64,000 nt of DNA from TMED23 sp964566055 (GCA_964566055.1 CAZMHI010000020.1:4920-68919); one strand, 5' to 3'; shown: positions 49,863-59,297, counted from the stretch's first letter. Made by a program: numbers and translations. The notes: generated by a model from the letters alone, not told the origin.

Positions 49863-52019
49863 TCATTGCATAGCCGCCAATTTGATGGCGTCGGCATCAA
49901 ACGGCATACGGCGGAGACGAAGACCCACTGCATCGTAAATTGCGTTGACAATTGCCCCACCGACAGGCCCCGCAACCGTTTCACCCGCACCTAAGAAGGG
50001 CTCTCCTGGGCGTTCCATCAAAATGGTTTTGACCTCGGGGATGTTATTGAAGCGGATGATCGGATAGGTCTCCCAATCCCGACTGGTGATACCCCCACCA
50101 TCATAGGTGACTTGTTCATAAAGCGACCAACTGGCGGCCTGGATAAGCCCGCCCTCAAGTTGTGCAGTTAAACCATCCGGATCAACGACCTCACCGGCAT
50201 CACAAGCGATCCAGGCGCGGTGTAATATTACTTCGGCCTCATCATTAACTTCAACTTCAATACCAACAGCACAATAGGCGGCAACGTTTTTGTATTGAGC
50301 GAAGGCGATACCCGATCCCCTGCCCTCATCCTGACCGGCTTGGTCTGTCGTCATACTTTCAGCCAGTGCCGAGATAACGTCTTTGGCTCGCTGATTGTCG
50401 AGGTGGTTGAGACGAAATTCAGCGGGTGACAGATCAGCGGCCTCGGCAAGCTCATCAATAAAGGACTCCATTGCTGTAACATTGGCGAAAGCGCCGAGCG
50501 TACGCAGGGCCGAGACTCGAAGTGGCAAGTCGCGTACCAAGTTCTTTACCAAACGCGGCTCCGGGAATCTATAAAGCGGCTCAAGATTACGGTGCACACC
50601 AACATGAGCCCCCATGGTAGGCGGGGCCACGGGCCAAGCAAGCGGGTTTTCCATATAATGTGTCGATAATAATTTTTCCGCCGGTGAGCCTGCCCGGCCC
50701 GGCGCAGGTCTCGCCATAAACGTGTCGCCATAGCTTTCATGAGACCAATCAATGACCGTACCCTCATCATCAAGACTAGCGCGCATTTCACAAACCATCG
50801 CCGAGCCATAGGGCTCCCAGGCATGTTCATCATCACGGGTCCATTTGAGTAATATTGGCTTACCCGGTACGGCCCTCGCAATCAGCGCCGCATCGAAGGC
50901 GGCATCATCGGCGCCATTGTGGCCATAGCAGCCAGAACCCGGCATGTAGGATATATGAATATCATCGACTGCCATATTGAGCGCTTCGGCCATGGCAGCG
51001 CGCAAGGGGTAAACTCCCTGATTGTGGGTCCAAACGGTCAGCTTACCGCCTTCAAAAAGCGCGCAGCCTGCCGAAGGCGCGATGGAACCATGCATGTGAT
51101 AGGGTTTTTCAAAGCGCGCTGAGATCGTCGTCGCAGCTTCAGCAGGTGGGTCTTCAAGCGGTGGTACCGGCTCATTCACTGGAGCGCCGCCAGGAGCGAC
51201 AGGTAGGCTGACCCGCTCATTCGATGTCAGAGTTTCGTAAAGCTCGCCTATCGGCAAGCCATCTTTCAAGTCCCACTCGGCTGCACTGGCGATCTGCCCG
51301 GCGGCTTTCACGGCGGTGTATTCATCCGCCGCCACAACAGCGATAAAACTGCCGTCAACCACGACCGTCACACCATTTTCAGAAAGGCGGTCAATCGTGC
51401 TTTGATCAATGTCTTTAAGTTCAGCCAGATAATGTGGGGGCCGCACCAGACGCGCATTGAGCATATCCGGCATTACCATGTCGTGAATGTAGCGCATGGT
51501 TCCGGTGACGATCTCGCTCATGCCTTTGGTGAGCACATGCGTGCCAACCTTAGTGTGATCCTCCGGCGCTTTAACAGACACATCCTCATCAACTGAAATA
51601 TCAAACTTACCCTCCGGCAGCAGCTCCCAATAGGTAATGCTTTCATTGGTATCACGGGACTGAATAAGTCCATCCTCGACCGTCAGAGCCGCAACCTCTA
51701 CGCCAAGCTTTTCAGCAGCGCGCTGCAGCAGGAACCGGCGCGCCGTGGCGCTCGCCAGGCGGATCGCTTTACCGGAATGCTGCATCGACATACTGCCGGC
51801 AGTAAAGCCTTCATTGGGATCGATGCCGGTTTCAGTGCGCCTGACATCTATACGGTCATACTCAACATCCAACTCTTCGGCGGCAATAATGGCCAGCGCC
51901 GTCGAGATACGCTGGCCGATATCGACTTTACCGGTGTGAAGAATAATCCGGTCATCGGCACCCATTTCAATCCACTGATCGAGAGCCGGGTGATCTGCTA
52001 TGCTTGGATGACCCGCCAT
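49863..52019 (-). CDS. Molybdopterin-binding subunit of a two-component Mo hydroxylase (IorB/NicB-like)
   Basis: A 718-residue xanthine-oxidase-family catalytic subunit. The active-site Glu is in FLGAGETVAGPVGGAIVNAI near residue 685. The Mo-pterin contacts include TAGSMSMQHSGKAIR near 73, HNQGVYPLRAAMAEAL near 335 and SGCYGHNGADDAA near 365. The gene follows the 2Fe-2S subunit with a 1-bp gap, and no FAD subunit gene is present, matching the two-subunit isoquinoline/nicotinate dehydrogenase type. There is no cytochrome c domain, so the electron acceptor is unclear. Such enzymes hydroxylate N-heterocycles or oxidise aldehydes. No Tat signal is visible. Confidence 0.88.
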   Translation of the reverse strand: MAGHPSIADHPALDQWIEMGADDRIILHTGKVDIGQRISTALAIIAAEELDVEYDRIDVRRTETGIDPNEGFTAGSMSMQHSGKAIRLASATARRFLLQRAAEKLGVEVAALTVEDGLIQSRDTNESITYWELLPEGKFDISVDEDVSVKAPEDHTKVGTHVLTKGMSEIVTGTMRYIHDMVMPDMLNARLVRPPHYLAELKDIDQSTIDRLSENGVTVVVDGSFIAVVAADEYTAVKAAGQIASAAEWDLKDGLPIGELYETLTSNERVSLPVAPGGAPVNEPVPPLEDPPAEAATTISARFEKPYHMHGSIAPSAGCALFEGGKLTVWTHNQGVYPLRAAMAEALNMAVDDIHISYMPGSGCYGHNGADDAAFDAALIARAVPGKPILLKWTRDDEHAWEPYGSAMVCEMRASLDDEGTVIDWSHESYGDTFMARPAPGRAGSPAEKLLSTHYMENPLAWPVAPPTMGAHVGVHRNLEPLYRFPEPRLVKNLVRDLPLRVSALRTLGAFANVTAMESFIDELAEAADLSPAEFRLNHLDNQRAKDVISALAESMTTDQAGQDEGRGSGIAFAQYKNVAAYCAVGIEVEVNDEAEVILHRAWIACDAGEVVDPDGLTAQLEGGLIQAASWSLYEQVTYDGGGITSRDWETYPIIRFNNIPEVKTILMERPGEPFLGAGETVAGPVGGAIVNAIYDAVGLRLRRMPFDADAIKLAAMQ

Positions 52020-52020
52020 A

Positions 52021-52485
52021 TTAAGCCCCCTCTGCCGTCAAGCGGCCAATCGCAGTTAAAACCCGGCGGTGCGAACCGCAACGGCAAAGATGATCATGTA
52101 AAGCTTCATGAATATCTTCTTCACTTGGTTGAGCGGTTTTATCTAAAAGAGCGGTCGTGGCAACGATTATACCAGACGTACAGTAACCGCATTGCGCCGC
52201 CCCCTCATCTTGAAAAGCCTGCTGCACCGGGCTTAATTCTCCCCCTTCAGCCAGGCCCTCAATGGTTACAATCTTGGCGCCTTCAAATTCAGAAGCCGCC
52301 CGGACGCAGGAATTGGTCGCTTCCCCATCCACCAAGACAACGCAAGCACCACATTGCTCCTGGCCGCAACCCAGTTTCGGACCAGTTAGCTGGAGATGGT
52401 TTCGGAGCACATAAATTAACGGCGTGTCCGGATCTACATCGATCACGTGGGCTTCACCATTCACATGAAGATTTAACTCAGACAT
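52021..52485 (-). CDS. 2Fe-2S subunit of the Mo hydroxylase (IorA/NicA-like)
   Basis: A 154-residue electron-transfer subunit with two [2Fe-2S] clusters. The plant-ferredoxin-like site is GCGQEQCGACVVLVDG with a further Cys in TNSCVRAA. The helical-domain site is CGYCTSGII followed by CRCGSHRR. Length and motifs match the small subunits of xanthine-oxidase-family hydroxylases. It would pass electrons from the molybdenum centre of the adjacent subunit to an external acceptor. It lies 15 bp downstream of a GST gene in the same direction. Confidence 0.93.
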   Translation of the reverse strand: MSELNLHVNGEAHVIDVDPDTPLIYVLRNHLQLTGPKLGCGQEQCGACVVLVDGEATNSCVRAASEFEGAKIVTIEGLAEGGELSPVQQAFQDEGAAQCGYCTSGIIVATTALLDKTAQPSEEDIHEALHDHLCRCGSHRRVLTAIGRLTAEGA

Positions 52486-52500
52486 TTAATAGACCCCGCT

Positions 52501-53115
52501 TTAGGACGGCATTTCGAAATAGGTGGCTTTCATCGATGGACGTTCTGAAAACTCGGCAGCCCAGGCGGCGAGATTATGATGACGGTCGCGCCAGCCGAAA
52601 TCCGGAAATCTAAAATCAAGATAACCAAGTGCGCAGGCGGTAGATAATGGCCCGATGGTTAGTGGACCTTTGAGTTCATCTATCCGGCTTTCAATATCGG
52701 CGAGACTGCGCTCAACCTTTTCCAGCTGAAATTCAATCGCTGGCTCGTAAACAAACTCATCCGGACGCATATATTTGTTCATAGTGGCGATAATCACCGC
52801 TTCACCAACACCATCTGCCAGCCCTTGCAGTAAGAGCGTTGACCAACGCTTAGCCGGGTCAGCAGGGAAAAACTTGGCGCCGTCATGGAGCATATCCAAA
52901 TATTCGCAGATTACTTTAGAATCATACAGTACGTCACCAGTGTCCAACTCCAGCGCCGGAATTTTGCCGAGCGGATTATATTTTGGCATTTCGGCGGCCA
53001 TTTCTTCCGGCGTGGCGAAAATATTCTCTTCAATCTGATCAATAATGCCGATTTCTCTCGACATAACACGGACTTTACGGGCAAACGGCGAGGCCGGGCG
53101 GGCATAGAGTTTCAT
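52501..53115 (-). CDS. Glutathione S-transferase family protein
   Basis: A 204-residue GST-like protein. The thioredoxin-fold half has MKLYARPASPFARKVRVMSR (Ser9 in the usual nucleophile-activating position), NPLGKIPALELDTGD with the cis-Pro, and LYDSKVICEYLD carrying the glutathione-binding D-S pair. The helical half has LTIGPLSTACALGYLDFRFP. It sits between the DOPA-dioxygenase-like gene and the Mo-hydroxylase genes, so it may handle an electrophilic or isomerisable intermediate in the same pathway (inference). Confidence 0.87.
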   Translation of the reverse strand: MKLYARPASPFARKVRVMSREIGIIDQIEENIFATPEEMAAEMPKYNPLGKIPALELDTGDVLYDSKVICEYLDMLHDGAKFFPADPAKRWSTLLLQGLADGVGEAVIIATMNKYMRPDEFVYEPAIEFQLEKVERSLADIESRIDELKGPLTIGPLSTACALGYLDFRFPDFGWRDRHHNLAAWAAEFSERPSMKATYFEMPS

Positions 53116-53132
53116 TAAAATATCCTAGAGAG

Positions 53133-53552
53133 TTACTTGTCGGCAGCCATTTCTTCGGCGGCTTCCTGCATACGTTTTTGGTTTCGCTGCATCCAATCTT
53201 CAGCGAGCGGGATACCCGGCCCAATCCACATCACGTTGGTGGTGTGATCCTCATAGCCGTTACCCGTGTTGGGATGAAGCAGAATATGCAAGCCACCGCG
53301 ATTGAGCGCCAAAAACGGTACTAGGACATGGAAGAGTTCAGTTGGAAAGGTGACTTGAAAATGTGACCTCGGGTGAGGCCCTTGCGGCGCCAAATCCCGC
53401 CAGCGGCCAAGCTCAATTTGCTTGCCGAAACGCCGGTCCAATTCCCGGCGCAGATTGGCCGCATGTAATTTGGTTCCCCCGTCGTAATACAGATGAACAT
53501 GATAATTTTTGACGTCCGTCTCCGGACGGTATTCTTTATGAATAAAATTCAT
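53133..53552 (-). CDS. DOPA 4,5-dioxygenase-family protein
   Basis: A 139-residue member of the small DOPA 4,5-dioxygenase family, first known from fungal betalain synthesis and present in many bacteria as extradiol-type catechol cleavage proteins. Family pattern: NYHVHLYYD near residue 16 (two His), GPHPRSHFQVTFPTEL near 58 with His pairs, and LHILLHPNTGNGYEDHTTNV near 89. Four to five conserved His could bind iron. The gene is 17 bp upstream of the GST gene and downstream of a secreted-protein gene. The substrate is unknown. Confidence 0.83.
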   Translation of the reverse strand: MNFIHKEYRPETDVKNYHVHLYYDGGTKLHAANLRRELDRRFGKQIELGRWRDLAPQGPHPRSHFQVTFPTELFHVLVPFLALNRGGLHILLHPNTGNGYEDHTTNVMWIGPGIPLAEDWMQRNQKRMQEAAEEMAADK

Positions 53553-53561
53553 CGTCTCGTC

Positions 53562-54032
53562 CTACCTTAGCAAAACCTGATGCGTAAATTTATCACCATC
53601 ACTGACGGTAATTTGCTTGAAGCCAAGCATTTTGGCCAGATCAAAAAACGTCAGGATTGTCTCAACTTTAAACTTCTTGAAAATCGGTGACCTGCGGGCA
53701 ACTGCTGTCATGGTCGCCAACAGCGCCCTGGCCCGATAGATCGTATCCAGCTGATTGGCAAAATTGCTGACGATAATCATTTTTTGCGCATCAAGCCCCT
53801 TGGCAAAAATAGCATATTGCGGTGGATAAGGCCGTTTATGCAGCCCACTGGTCAATCCATTGATAAAGGCCAAACGCGTAGCCCGGCTGTTTTTCGGCAA
53901 TTCACGCGCTCGCGCCCGATAAGTCTCGATCCTTTCGGGCTTGGGGTAATAGTAGCCGGCATGACGATCCGCCGCACTAACCTGCCCCGACAATAATAAG
54001 CCCAGGAAAACGAAAACCGAAAGCCTGATCAT
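53562..54032 (-). CDS. Small exported protein coupled to pccB
   Basis: A 156-residue protein with a clear signal peptide MIRLSVFVFLGLLLSGQVSA. The mature part is basic (KPERIETYRARARELPKNSR, RLAFINGLTSGLHKRPYPPQ, AIFAKGLDAQKMIIVSN). I do not recognise the fold; the pattern recalls conserved small proteins that accompany pccB in some alphaproteobacteria. I chose ATG 54032, which overlaps the pccB TGA (ATGA), over a longer start at 54059; the shorter one places the hydrophobic core correctly at the N-terminus. Confidence 0.7.
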   Translation of the reverse strand: MIRLSVFVFLGLLLSGQVSAADRHAGYYYPKPERIETYRARARELPKNSRATRLAFINGLTSGLHKRPYPPQYAIFAKGLDAQKMIIVSNFANQLDTIYRARALLATMTAVARRSPIFKKFKVETILTFFDLAKMLGFKQITVSDGDKFTHQVLLR

Positions 54033-55561
54033 AGAGGGATATTCCCGTGCTTCCGCCACGGAATTTCCATCTTCTTATTTTTGAGCATACGAAGCGAACG
54101 GGCAATCCGCCAACGCGTATTATGGGGCATGATGACATCATCAATATAGCCACGCGCACCGACCCGGAAAGGGTTGGCAAACTGAGCCTGATAATCTTTT
54201 TCCCGCTCGGCAATCTTATCTTCATCATCCATATCGGCCCTGAAAATAATCTCGACAGCCCCTTTCGAGCCCATCACGGCGATCTCGGCGCTCGGCCAGG
54301 CGAAATTAACATCACCGCGGAGATGCTTTGAGCCCATGACGATATAGGCACCGCCATAGGCTTTCCGCGTGATCAGCGTAACTTTCGGCACGGTTGCTTC
54401 GGCAAAGGCGTAAAGCAGTTTGGCGCCATGCCGGATCAGCCCGCCATATTCCTGCGCTGTCCCCGGCAAAAAGCCCGGCACATCAACCAATAAGATTATC
54501 GGTATGTTAAAGCAGTCGCAGAAACGGATAAACCGCGCCGACTTAACCGAGGCATCGATATCCAAACAGCCGGCCAGAATCTTAGGCTGGTTAGCGATAA
54601 TACCGACAGTCGAGCCTTCGATGCGGCCAAAGCCGGTCACCATGTTGGCGGCAAAGTTCGGCTGCAACTCAAAGAAATCGCCTTCATCCACAAGTTTGAT
54701 GATCAGTTCCTTAACGTCATAAGACTCGTTAGGATTGTCGGGCACCAAAGTATCCAGCGACGGCTCCTGCCGGTCAGCGGGATCATCGGTGGGCCGGATC
54801 GGCGAATACTCTTTATTATTAGAGGGCAAGAAATCCATGAAGCGGCGCAATTGCTCAATCGCATCAACGTCATTTTCAAAGGCCAGATCGGCCACGCCGG
54901 ATTTGCTGGTATGGGTCATCGCCCCACCAAGCTCTTCCTGGGTAACCTCTTCATGGGTCACAGTTTTGACCACATCCGGGCCAGTGACAAACATGTAAGA
55001 AGTGTCTTTGACCATAAAGGTAAAATCGGTCACAGCCGGTGAATAGACCGCACCACCGGCACAGGGCCCCATAATGGTCGAGATTTGCGGGATAACGCCA
55101 GACGCCATAACATTGCGGGCAAATACTTCGGCATATCCGGCGAGAGCCGAGACGCCTTCCTGGATACGCGCGCCACCTGAATCATTGAGCCCGATGACCG
55201 GTGCGCCAACCTTCATTGCCTGATCCATAATCTTGCAGATTTTTTCTGCGTGAGTTTCCGATAGCGATCCGCCAAATACTGTAAAATCCTGGCTATAGAC
55301 AAAAACCGTCCGGCCATTAATCGTGCCATAGCCGGTCACCACGCCATCACCGGGGACGGTATTTTCCTCCATACCGAAATCGGTCGAGCGATGTTCGACA
55401 AACATATCCCATTCTTCAAATGTATCGGGATCAAGCAGCAGATCAATGCGTTCTCTGGCCGAAAGTTTGCCGCGCTTATGTTGCGCATCGACGCGCTTTT
55501 TGCCACCGCCGGCTCGCGCCCGGGCGCGCCGTTCTTCTAATTGCCGGATGATTTCATACAT
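54029..55561 (-). CDS. pccB: Propionyl-CoA carboxylase beta subunit (carboxyltransferase)
   Basis: PccB transfers carboxyl from biotin to propionyl-CoA. The 510-residue length is standard. The N-terminal crotonase-like domain has KRVDAQHKRGKLSARERIDL and GVVTGYGTINGRTVFVYSQD, then NDSGGARIQEGVSALAGYAE near 130 and GPCAGGAVYSPAVTDF near 165. The C-terminal domain has DVPGFLPGTAQEYGGLIRHG near 360 and RKAYGGAYIVMGSKHL near 400. The Asp in DVPGF positions the biotin. It overlaps the exported-protein gene (ATGA) and lies 51 bp downstream of ATP12. Its partner pccA is at 28839-30860. Confidence 0.96.
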   Translation of the reverse strand: MYEIIRQLEERRARARAGGGKKRVDAQHKRGKLSARERIDLLLDPDTFEEWDMFVEHRSTDFGMEENTVPGDGVVTGYGTINGRTVFVYSQDFTVFGGSLSETHAEKICKIMDQAMKVGAPVIGLNDSGGARIQEGVSALAGYAEVFARNVMASGVIPQISTIMGPCAGGAVYSPAVTDFTFMVKDTSYMFVTGPDVVKTVTHEEVTQEELGGAMTHTSKSGVADLAFENDVDAIEQLRRFMDFLPSNNKEYSPIRPTDDPADRQEPSLDTLVPDNPNESYDVKELIIKLVDEGDFFELQPNFAANMVTGFGRIEGSTVGIIANQPKILAGCLDIDASVKSARFIRFCDCFNIPIILLVDVPGFLPGTAQEYGGLIRHGAKLLYAFAEATVPKVTLITRKAYGGAYIVMGSKHLRGDVNFAWPSAEIAVMGSKGAVEIIFRADMDDEDKIAEREKDYQAQFANPFRVGARGYIDDVIMPHNTRWRIARSLRMLKNKKMEIPWRKHGNIPL

Positions 55562-55612
55562 GGAATTGCCTCATATTATTCTTATAACGTTTTACTATTA
55601 CCTGATCCGGCC

Positions 55613-56329
55613 TCAACTTGCCAGCAACTCTAAAAACAGGGCCGAATCTGCAATATCTGCGCGAATTCGCTCATGCCGTTCCAGCGCCTCCGCATCTTCT
55701 CCCCAAATCTCCATTTGATGTTTTTCCTCCAGCACGGATTTCTCAAACATCGCCGCGGCGGTAAGGCGCCGACGCTGCATACTAAAAGCGAGAACAAGCG
55801 AGCCCGCCGCTGCAGCTGCATTACTCACTCCCATCAATTCAAAATCATCGAGCTCGTTCAGTGCAGTCTGCAGGGCTAATAAAGCATTTTCTGGCTGGTT
55901 AATCGGCAATATGCCGGTGGTCACGGCAAGCTCGGCAGACAATTCCTGCTTGGCCCAATCAAGTTCCGGCTGCCAAGATGCCTGTTGGCGCTGCACCAAT
56001 TCAGCCGGCTCCTCGGCGCGGTAGCATAAAAGATCAGTTTCGGCGATTTTGAGAGTAATGCCGATGACCTCATCGCGGTTATTTATAAGCCGATCAATCG
56101 CCGTCGCTGACAATTTGCAGAGCGGCATCGAATGTGGATCAATGGTTTCGGCCTGCGCTTCCCACTCAGCCGCCATGGCTTCGGCTAACGGCCGGCTGCC
56201 AACGGCTAGTTCACTTCCAGCGGGTGTTTTCACCGGGCGTCCATCGAGGCCAACACCGACCAGACCACCGGCGCTTTCAATAACTCCAGCTTCTTTGTAA
56301 AAGCGTTTTGCCCCCGACCATTCCGCCAT
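55613..56329 (-). CDS. ATP12-family F1-ATPase assembly chaperone
   Basis: A 238-residue ATP12 protein, which binds the F1 alpha subunit before assembly; the family is characteristic of alphaproteobacteria and mitochondria. Recognised parts are KRFYKEAGVIESAGGLVGVG with the common D-G-R-P-V-K-T-P-A motif (about 29-38), LAEAMAAEWEAQAETIDPHS near 47-66, MPLCKLSATAIDRL, and TDLLCYRAEEPAELVQRQQA. The C-terminal helical part has GSLVLAFSMQRRRLTAAAMF. The start is ATG 56329. It lies 13 bp after the AsmA gene. Confidence 0.93.
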   Translation of the reverse strand: MAEWSGAKRFYKEAGVIESAGGLVGVGLDGRPVKTPAGSELAVGSRPLAEAMAAEWEAQAETIDPHSMPLCKLSATAIDRLINNRDEVIGITLKIAETDLLCYRAEEPAELVQRQQASWQPELDWAKQELSAELAVTTGILPINQPENALLALQTALNELDDFELMGVSNAAAAAGSLVLAFSMQRRRLTAAAMFEKSVLEEKHQMEIWGEDAEALERHERIRADIADSALFLELLAS

Positions 56330-56342
56330 TCAGATTACTCTC

Positions 56343-58607
56343 TCATTTGCCGCCAAAGAGGGATTTGAGCGAACTGCCGATCCCTTCAGTGATACTTTTT
56401 ACCGGGTTGCTGGATTTTTGCTCAGCCGGCGCCTTTTGTGGGGCAGGCTGTTTTCCGGATTTGGCCTGTTCCAGCGCCGCCACACAGGGGTTTTTATCAC
56501 CACTTCCCTTACTCACCGTTAACGCCAAGAGCGCCACTGGGTTCACCACACTGAAGGCTAGACCCGCAATACCTTTCAACATAGCTGTCGTGCTGGGCAA
56601 AGCGGTCGGTGACTTGAGCGTGCCGCCGATATCGATCGGTGTCGCCAGACTTACCAGGCTGGCATCTTTGGGTTGCGGTTTGATTTTCATATCAAGCTTT
56701 TCGTTGCGCAGATCGATTTTACCGCCGCCGCTGATCGTCATCTTCTCGGTATCAAACAGCATGCCGGTATTGGTGGCGATACCTTGCTTGATATCAAAGC
56801 GATTAACCAAGCAGTTAATCTTGGTAGCACCACCGCCGCCTGGCACCATAGCTTTGAGCAAATCTGCAGCAAGGAAGTCCAGATATTTACTCGCCACCTC
56901 ACCTTCATTCATGATGATTTCGGTATTGCCGTTAAGCCCGGCCATAATCTGACGCAGCGATGCACCGGAACCGTTGAGCTTGATCTTGGTATCAACTGTG
57001 CCTGAGAGTAAATCACTGACCGCCATATCTTTAAGCAGCTTACCAATGTCGGTTCCTTTGGCGCTAAAATTGACCGACAATTTCGGACGCCTTACCGATG
57101 CATCGAGATCAACCTTACCAGACATCTTGCCTTTGGAAAAAACCGCCTCAAAGGGAGCGAGCGCCAGCTTGCCGTTTTTCAAATTGAGGCCTGCACTGAC
57201 ATCATTTATGGGCGCACCGCTGACAACAATTTTCTTGCCCAAAAACTTAAATCTCAGATTTGCCGCTTTTAAGCCATCAAGCGGCAAAGGATCATTGGGA
57301 AACACCCGGCCATCATCCTTTTTAGCTGCTTTGGGCGCCTCCGTTTGTGGCAGGGCAGCCAGGATATCGGCCAAATTAAAATTGTTGGATTTCAGGGCGA
57401 TCTGGATATCCGGCACTTTAGTTTTAAGTGAAGCCAACACGTTACCACTGAGATCACTATCACCGAGCTTAAGTATAAGATTATCGACAGCGTGGTCACC
57501 ACGGGGATTGCGATAGACACCAGCAATTTCATAAGGCGGTGCTTTGGGTAGTTTCATCCCTGCCAGATCAGAAAATATACCAAGATCATTGCCCTTGGCG
57601 GCAAAGCTCACGCTGAAGACAGGTTTCGCCGGCAGGTTGGAAATTTTACCGTCACCCGATATTTCCAAATTAGCTGTTGGTCCAATGGCATATTTAAGAT
57701 CCGAAAGATCAATTGCTGCCGCTGTTCCCTGAATCCGAGCCGATACCTTTAAGGCTCCCAGCTTGGGCAATTTTAAATCAGATAGTAGCGGCGCCAGTTT
57801 GGCCGCCTGATCAACTGTTTTGTTGATATCTTCACCGTCTATGGCAGCGACGATATCCATTTTCTGTTCGCTGAGCGGGCGGGCGATATTTCCTTTTAGG
57901 TTAACGGTAGCAGCCAGCGCTTTAGCGGTTATATCGAATTTGTAGCTCGAAGGGTCCAGCATGAGCCGTTCTAGAGACGGCAAGCCGCCTGTGACTTCGA
58001 AGGGTATGCCATTGTAACCGCCTTTGAGGTCCACCAGCATAGATCGATTGGCGCTTTCCGCATCAATTTTTAGCGCCTTTAGACTGAGCTCTATGGCCTC
58101 ACCGCTTTGACCATCTTTAAAATTGAAGCTGCCGTTTTCAATTAATAACTGGCTGAGCACTGGAATAGTTGCCGCACCCTCACTCTCTGCGGTCTGCGGT
58201 TTTTCCGCTTTACTCTCGAACACCCAATTTCCAAGACCTTTAGCATCTGATTCGAGCTGTATGTCAGGTTCAATCAAAACTATTTTGGTAAGCCGGATAT
58301 CGCCTTGCAAAAGCGGCATAAGTTCAAGCCCGGCTTCCAGTTTTTTAAGCGACAATAAGTGCGGCGCACTTGCCCAGCTGGCATTGGCGAAAGTGACGTC
58401 ATTCATCACCAAACTCGGCACCAGCGAGATTTCCAGATCGAGCTTACCTTTGATTTTAAGCTCACGTCCCGTGGCGTCTTTCACCTGGGCGCCTAAGAAA
58501 TCACGTATTTCCGCAGGGTCGGTTGCAGATAAAATGGCTACGCCCGCGGCAATGATAGCTACCACAACGACAATAAGGCCGGCAAATATTCGAATTGCTG
58601 TTTTCAT
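56343..58607 (-). CDS. AsmA-family inner-membrane-anchored periplasmic protein
   Basis: A 754-residue AsmA/TamB-like protein. One N-terminal membrane helix (IFAGLIVVVVAIIAAGVAIL) anchors a large periplasmic beta-rich body. The start has GRELKIKGKLDLEISLVPSL, the AsmA domain beginning. Repeated GxL-x-G patterns such as ATVNLKGNIARPLSE follow, and the C-terminal AsmA_2 region has TNTGMLFDTEKMTISGGGKI and LDMKIKPQPK. Family members probably bridge lipids between membranes. The last ~60 residues are K/P/S-rich. The gene lies between HAD and ATP12 genes; the family is fast evolving, so the precise role is open. Confidence 0.86.
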   Translation of the reverse strand: MKTAIRIFAGLIVVVVAIIAAGVAILSATDPAEIRDFLGAQVKDATGRELKIKGKLDLEISLVPSLVMNDVTFANASWASAPHLLSLKKLEAGLELMPLLQGDIRLTKIVLIEPDIQLESDAKGLGNWVFESKAEKPQTAESEGAATIPVLSQLLIENGSFNFKDGQSGEAIELSLKALKIDAESANRSMLVDLKGGYNGIPFEVTGGLPSLERLMLDPSSYKFDITAKALAATVNLKGNIARPLSEQKMDIVAAIDGEDINKTVDQAAKLAPLLSDLKLPKLGALKVSARIQGTAAAIDLSDLKYAIGPTANLEISGDGKISNLPAKPVFSVSFAAKGNDLGIFSDLAGMKLPKAPPYEIAGVYRNPRGDHAVDNLILKLGDSDLSGNVLASLKTKVPDIQIALKSNNFNLADILAALPQTEAPKAAKKDDGRVFPNDPLPLDGLKAANLRFKFLGKKIVVSGAPINDVSAGLNLKNGKLALAPFEAVFSKGKMSGKVDLDASVRRPKLSVNFSAKGTDIGKLLKDMAVSDLLSGTVDTKIKLNGSGASLRQIMAGLNGNTEIIMNEGEVASKYLDFLAADLLKAMVPGGGGATKINCLVNRFDIKQGIATNTGMLFDTEKMTISGGGKIDLRNEKLDMKIKPQPKDASLVSLATPIDIGGTLKSPTALPSTTAMLKGIAGLAFSVVNPVALLALTVSKGSGDKNPCVAALEQAKSGKQPAPQKAPAEQKSSNPVKSITEGIGSSLKSLFGGK

Positions 58608-58622
58608 AATCTCTCACCAAAG

Positions 58623-59297
58623 TTAAATTTGAGACATTTCCTCAAGAACAGCAAAGAGCTCTTTATAACTATCGACGACGGTATGTGCTCCGGCTTCGAG
58701 CAGTTCACCTGCTTCATGGTAGCCCCAGCTGACGCCAATAGCCTTGGTTCCGGCATTAACTGCCATAGTTATATCATAAGTGGTATCACCGACCATGAAA
58801 ACACAATCCGCGTCTACACCCGTCTCCCGCATGGCATTATGGAGCATTTCAGGATTAGGCTTACCGGCGGCACTGTCCGACGTTTGCTTGGTTACAAATA
58901 AATCCATCATATTGTGAATTTCGAGTACATGATCCAATCCAACCCTGGCTTTACCGGTCGCCACCCCCAAAATCCAACCAGCCTGATCAAGAGCGCGTAT
59001 AACTTCATCCGCATCCGGATAGAGCGGGTCATGGAATTCGCCTGCTTTTCGAGCGGCAGTCGCCAACCGTCTGTAAGTTGCAACAACGCTAGCCAACTCA
59101 TCATCACCATTCTTAGGCAGCAATCGCTCGATACCAACACTGAGCTCGAGCCCGACGCCCCGCAAAATTTCCATTCGATCAGGGCGCTCGAGATCGTGAG
59201 CATCAAATGTCGCATGCATCATCTCAATAATGGCTTTTTGGGAATCGACCATCGTGCCGTCACAATCGAGCACCACCAGACGTAAAGGCTCACTCAT
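58623..59297 (-). CDS. HAD-superfamily hydrolase, phosphoglycolate-phosphatase-like
   Basis: A ~224-residue haloacid-dehalogenase phosphatase. Motif I is LVVLDCDGTMVDSQ (nucleophile D-x-D), motif II is GVATGKAR, motif III Lys is in AAGKPNPEML, and motif IV is VFMVGDTTYDITMAVNAG. The cap is of C1 type. Related Gph-like proteins hydrolyse 2-phosphoglycolate or nucleotide phosphates. I use ATG 59297, whose first bases overlap the rluC stop (ATGAGTGA); a start seven codons earlier at 59318 is possible. The rluC-HAD-ATP12 order is common in alphaproteobacteria. Confidence 0.88.
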   Translation of the reverse strand: MSEPLRLVVLDCDGTMVDSQKAIIEMMHATFDAHDLERPDRMEILRGVGLELSVGIERLLPKNGDDELASVVATYRRLATAARKAGEFHDPLYPDADEVIRALDQAGWILGVATGKARVGLDHVLEIHNMMDLFVTKQTSDSAAGKPNPEMLHNAMRETGVDADCVFMVGDTTYDITMAVNAGTKAIGVSWGYHEAGELLEAGAHTVVDSYKELFAVLEEMSQI

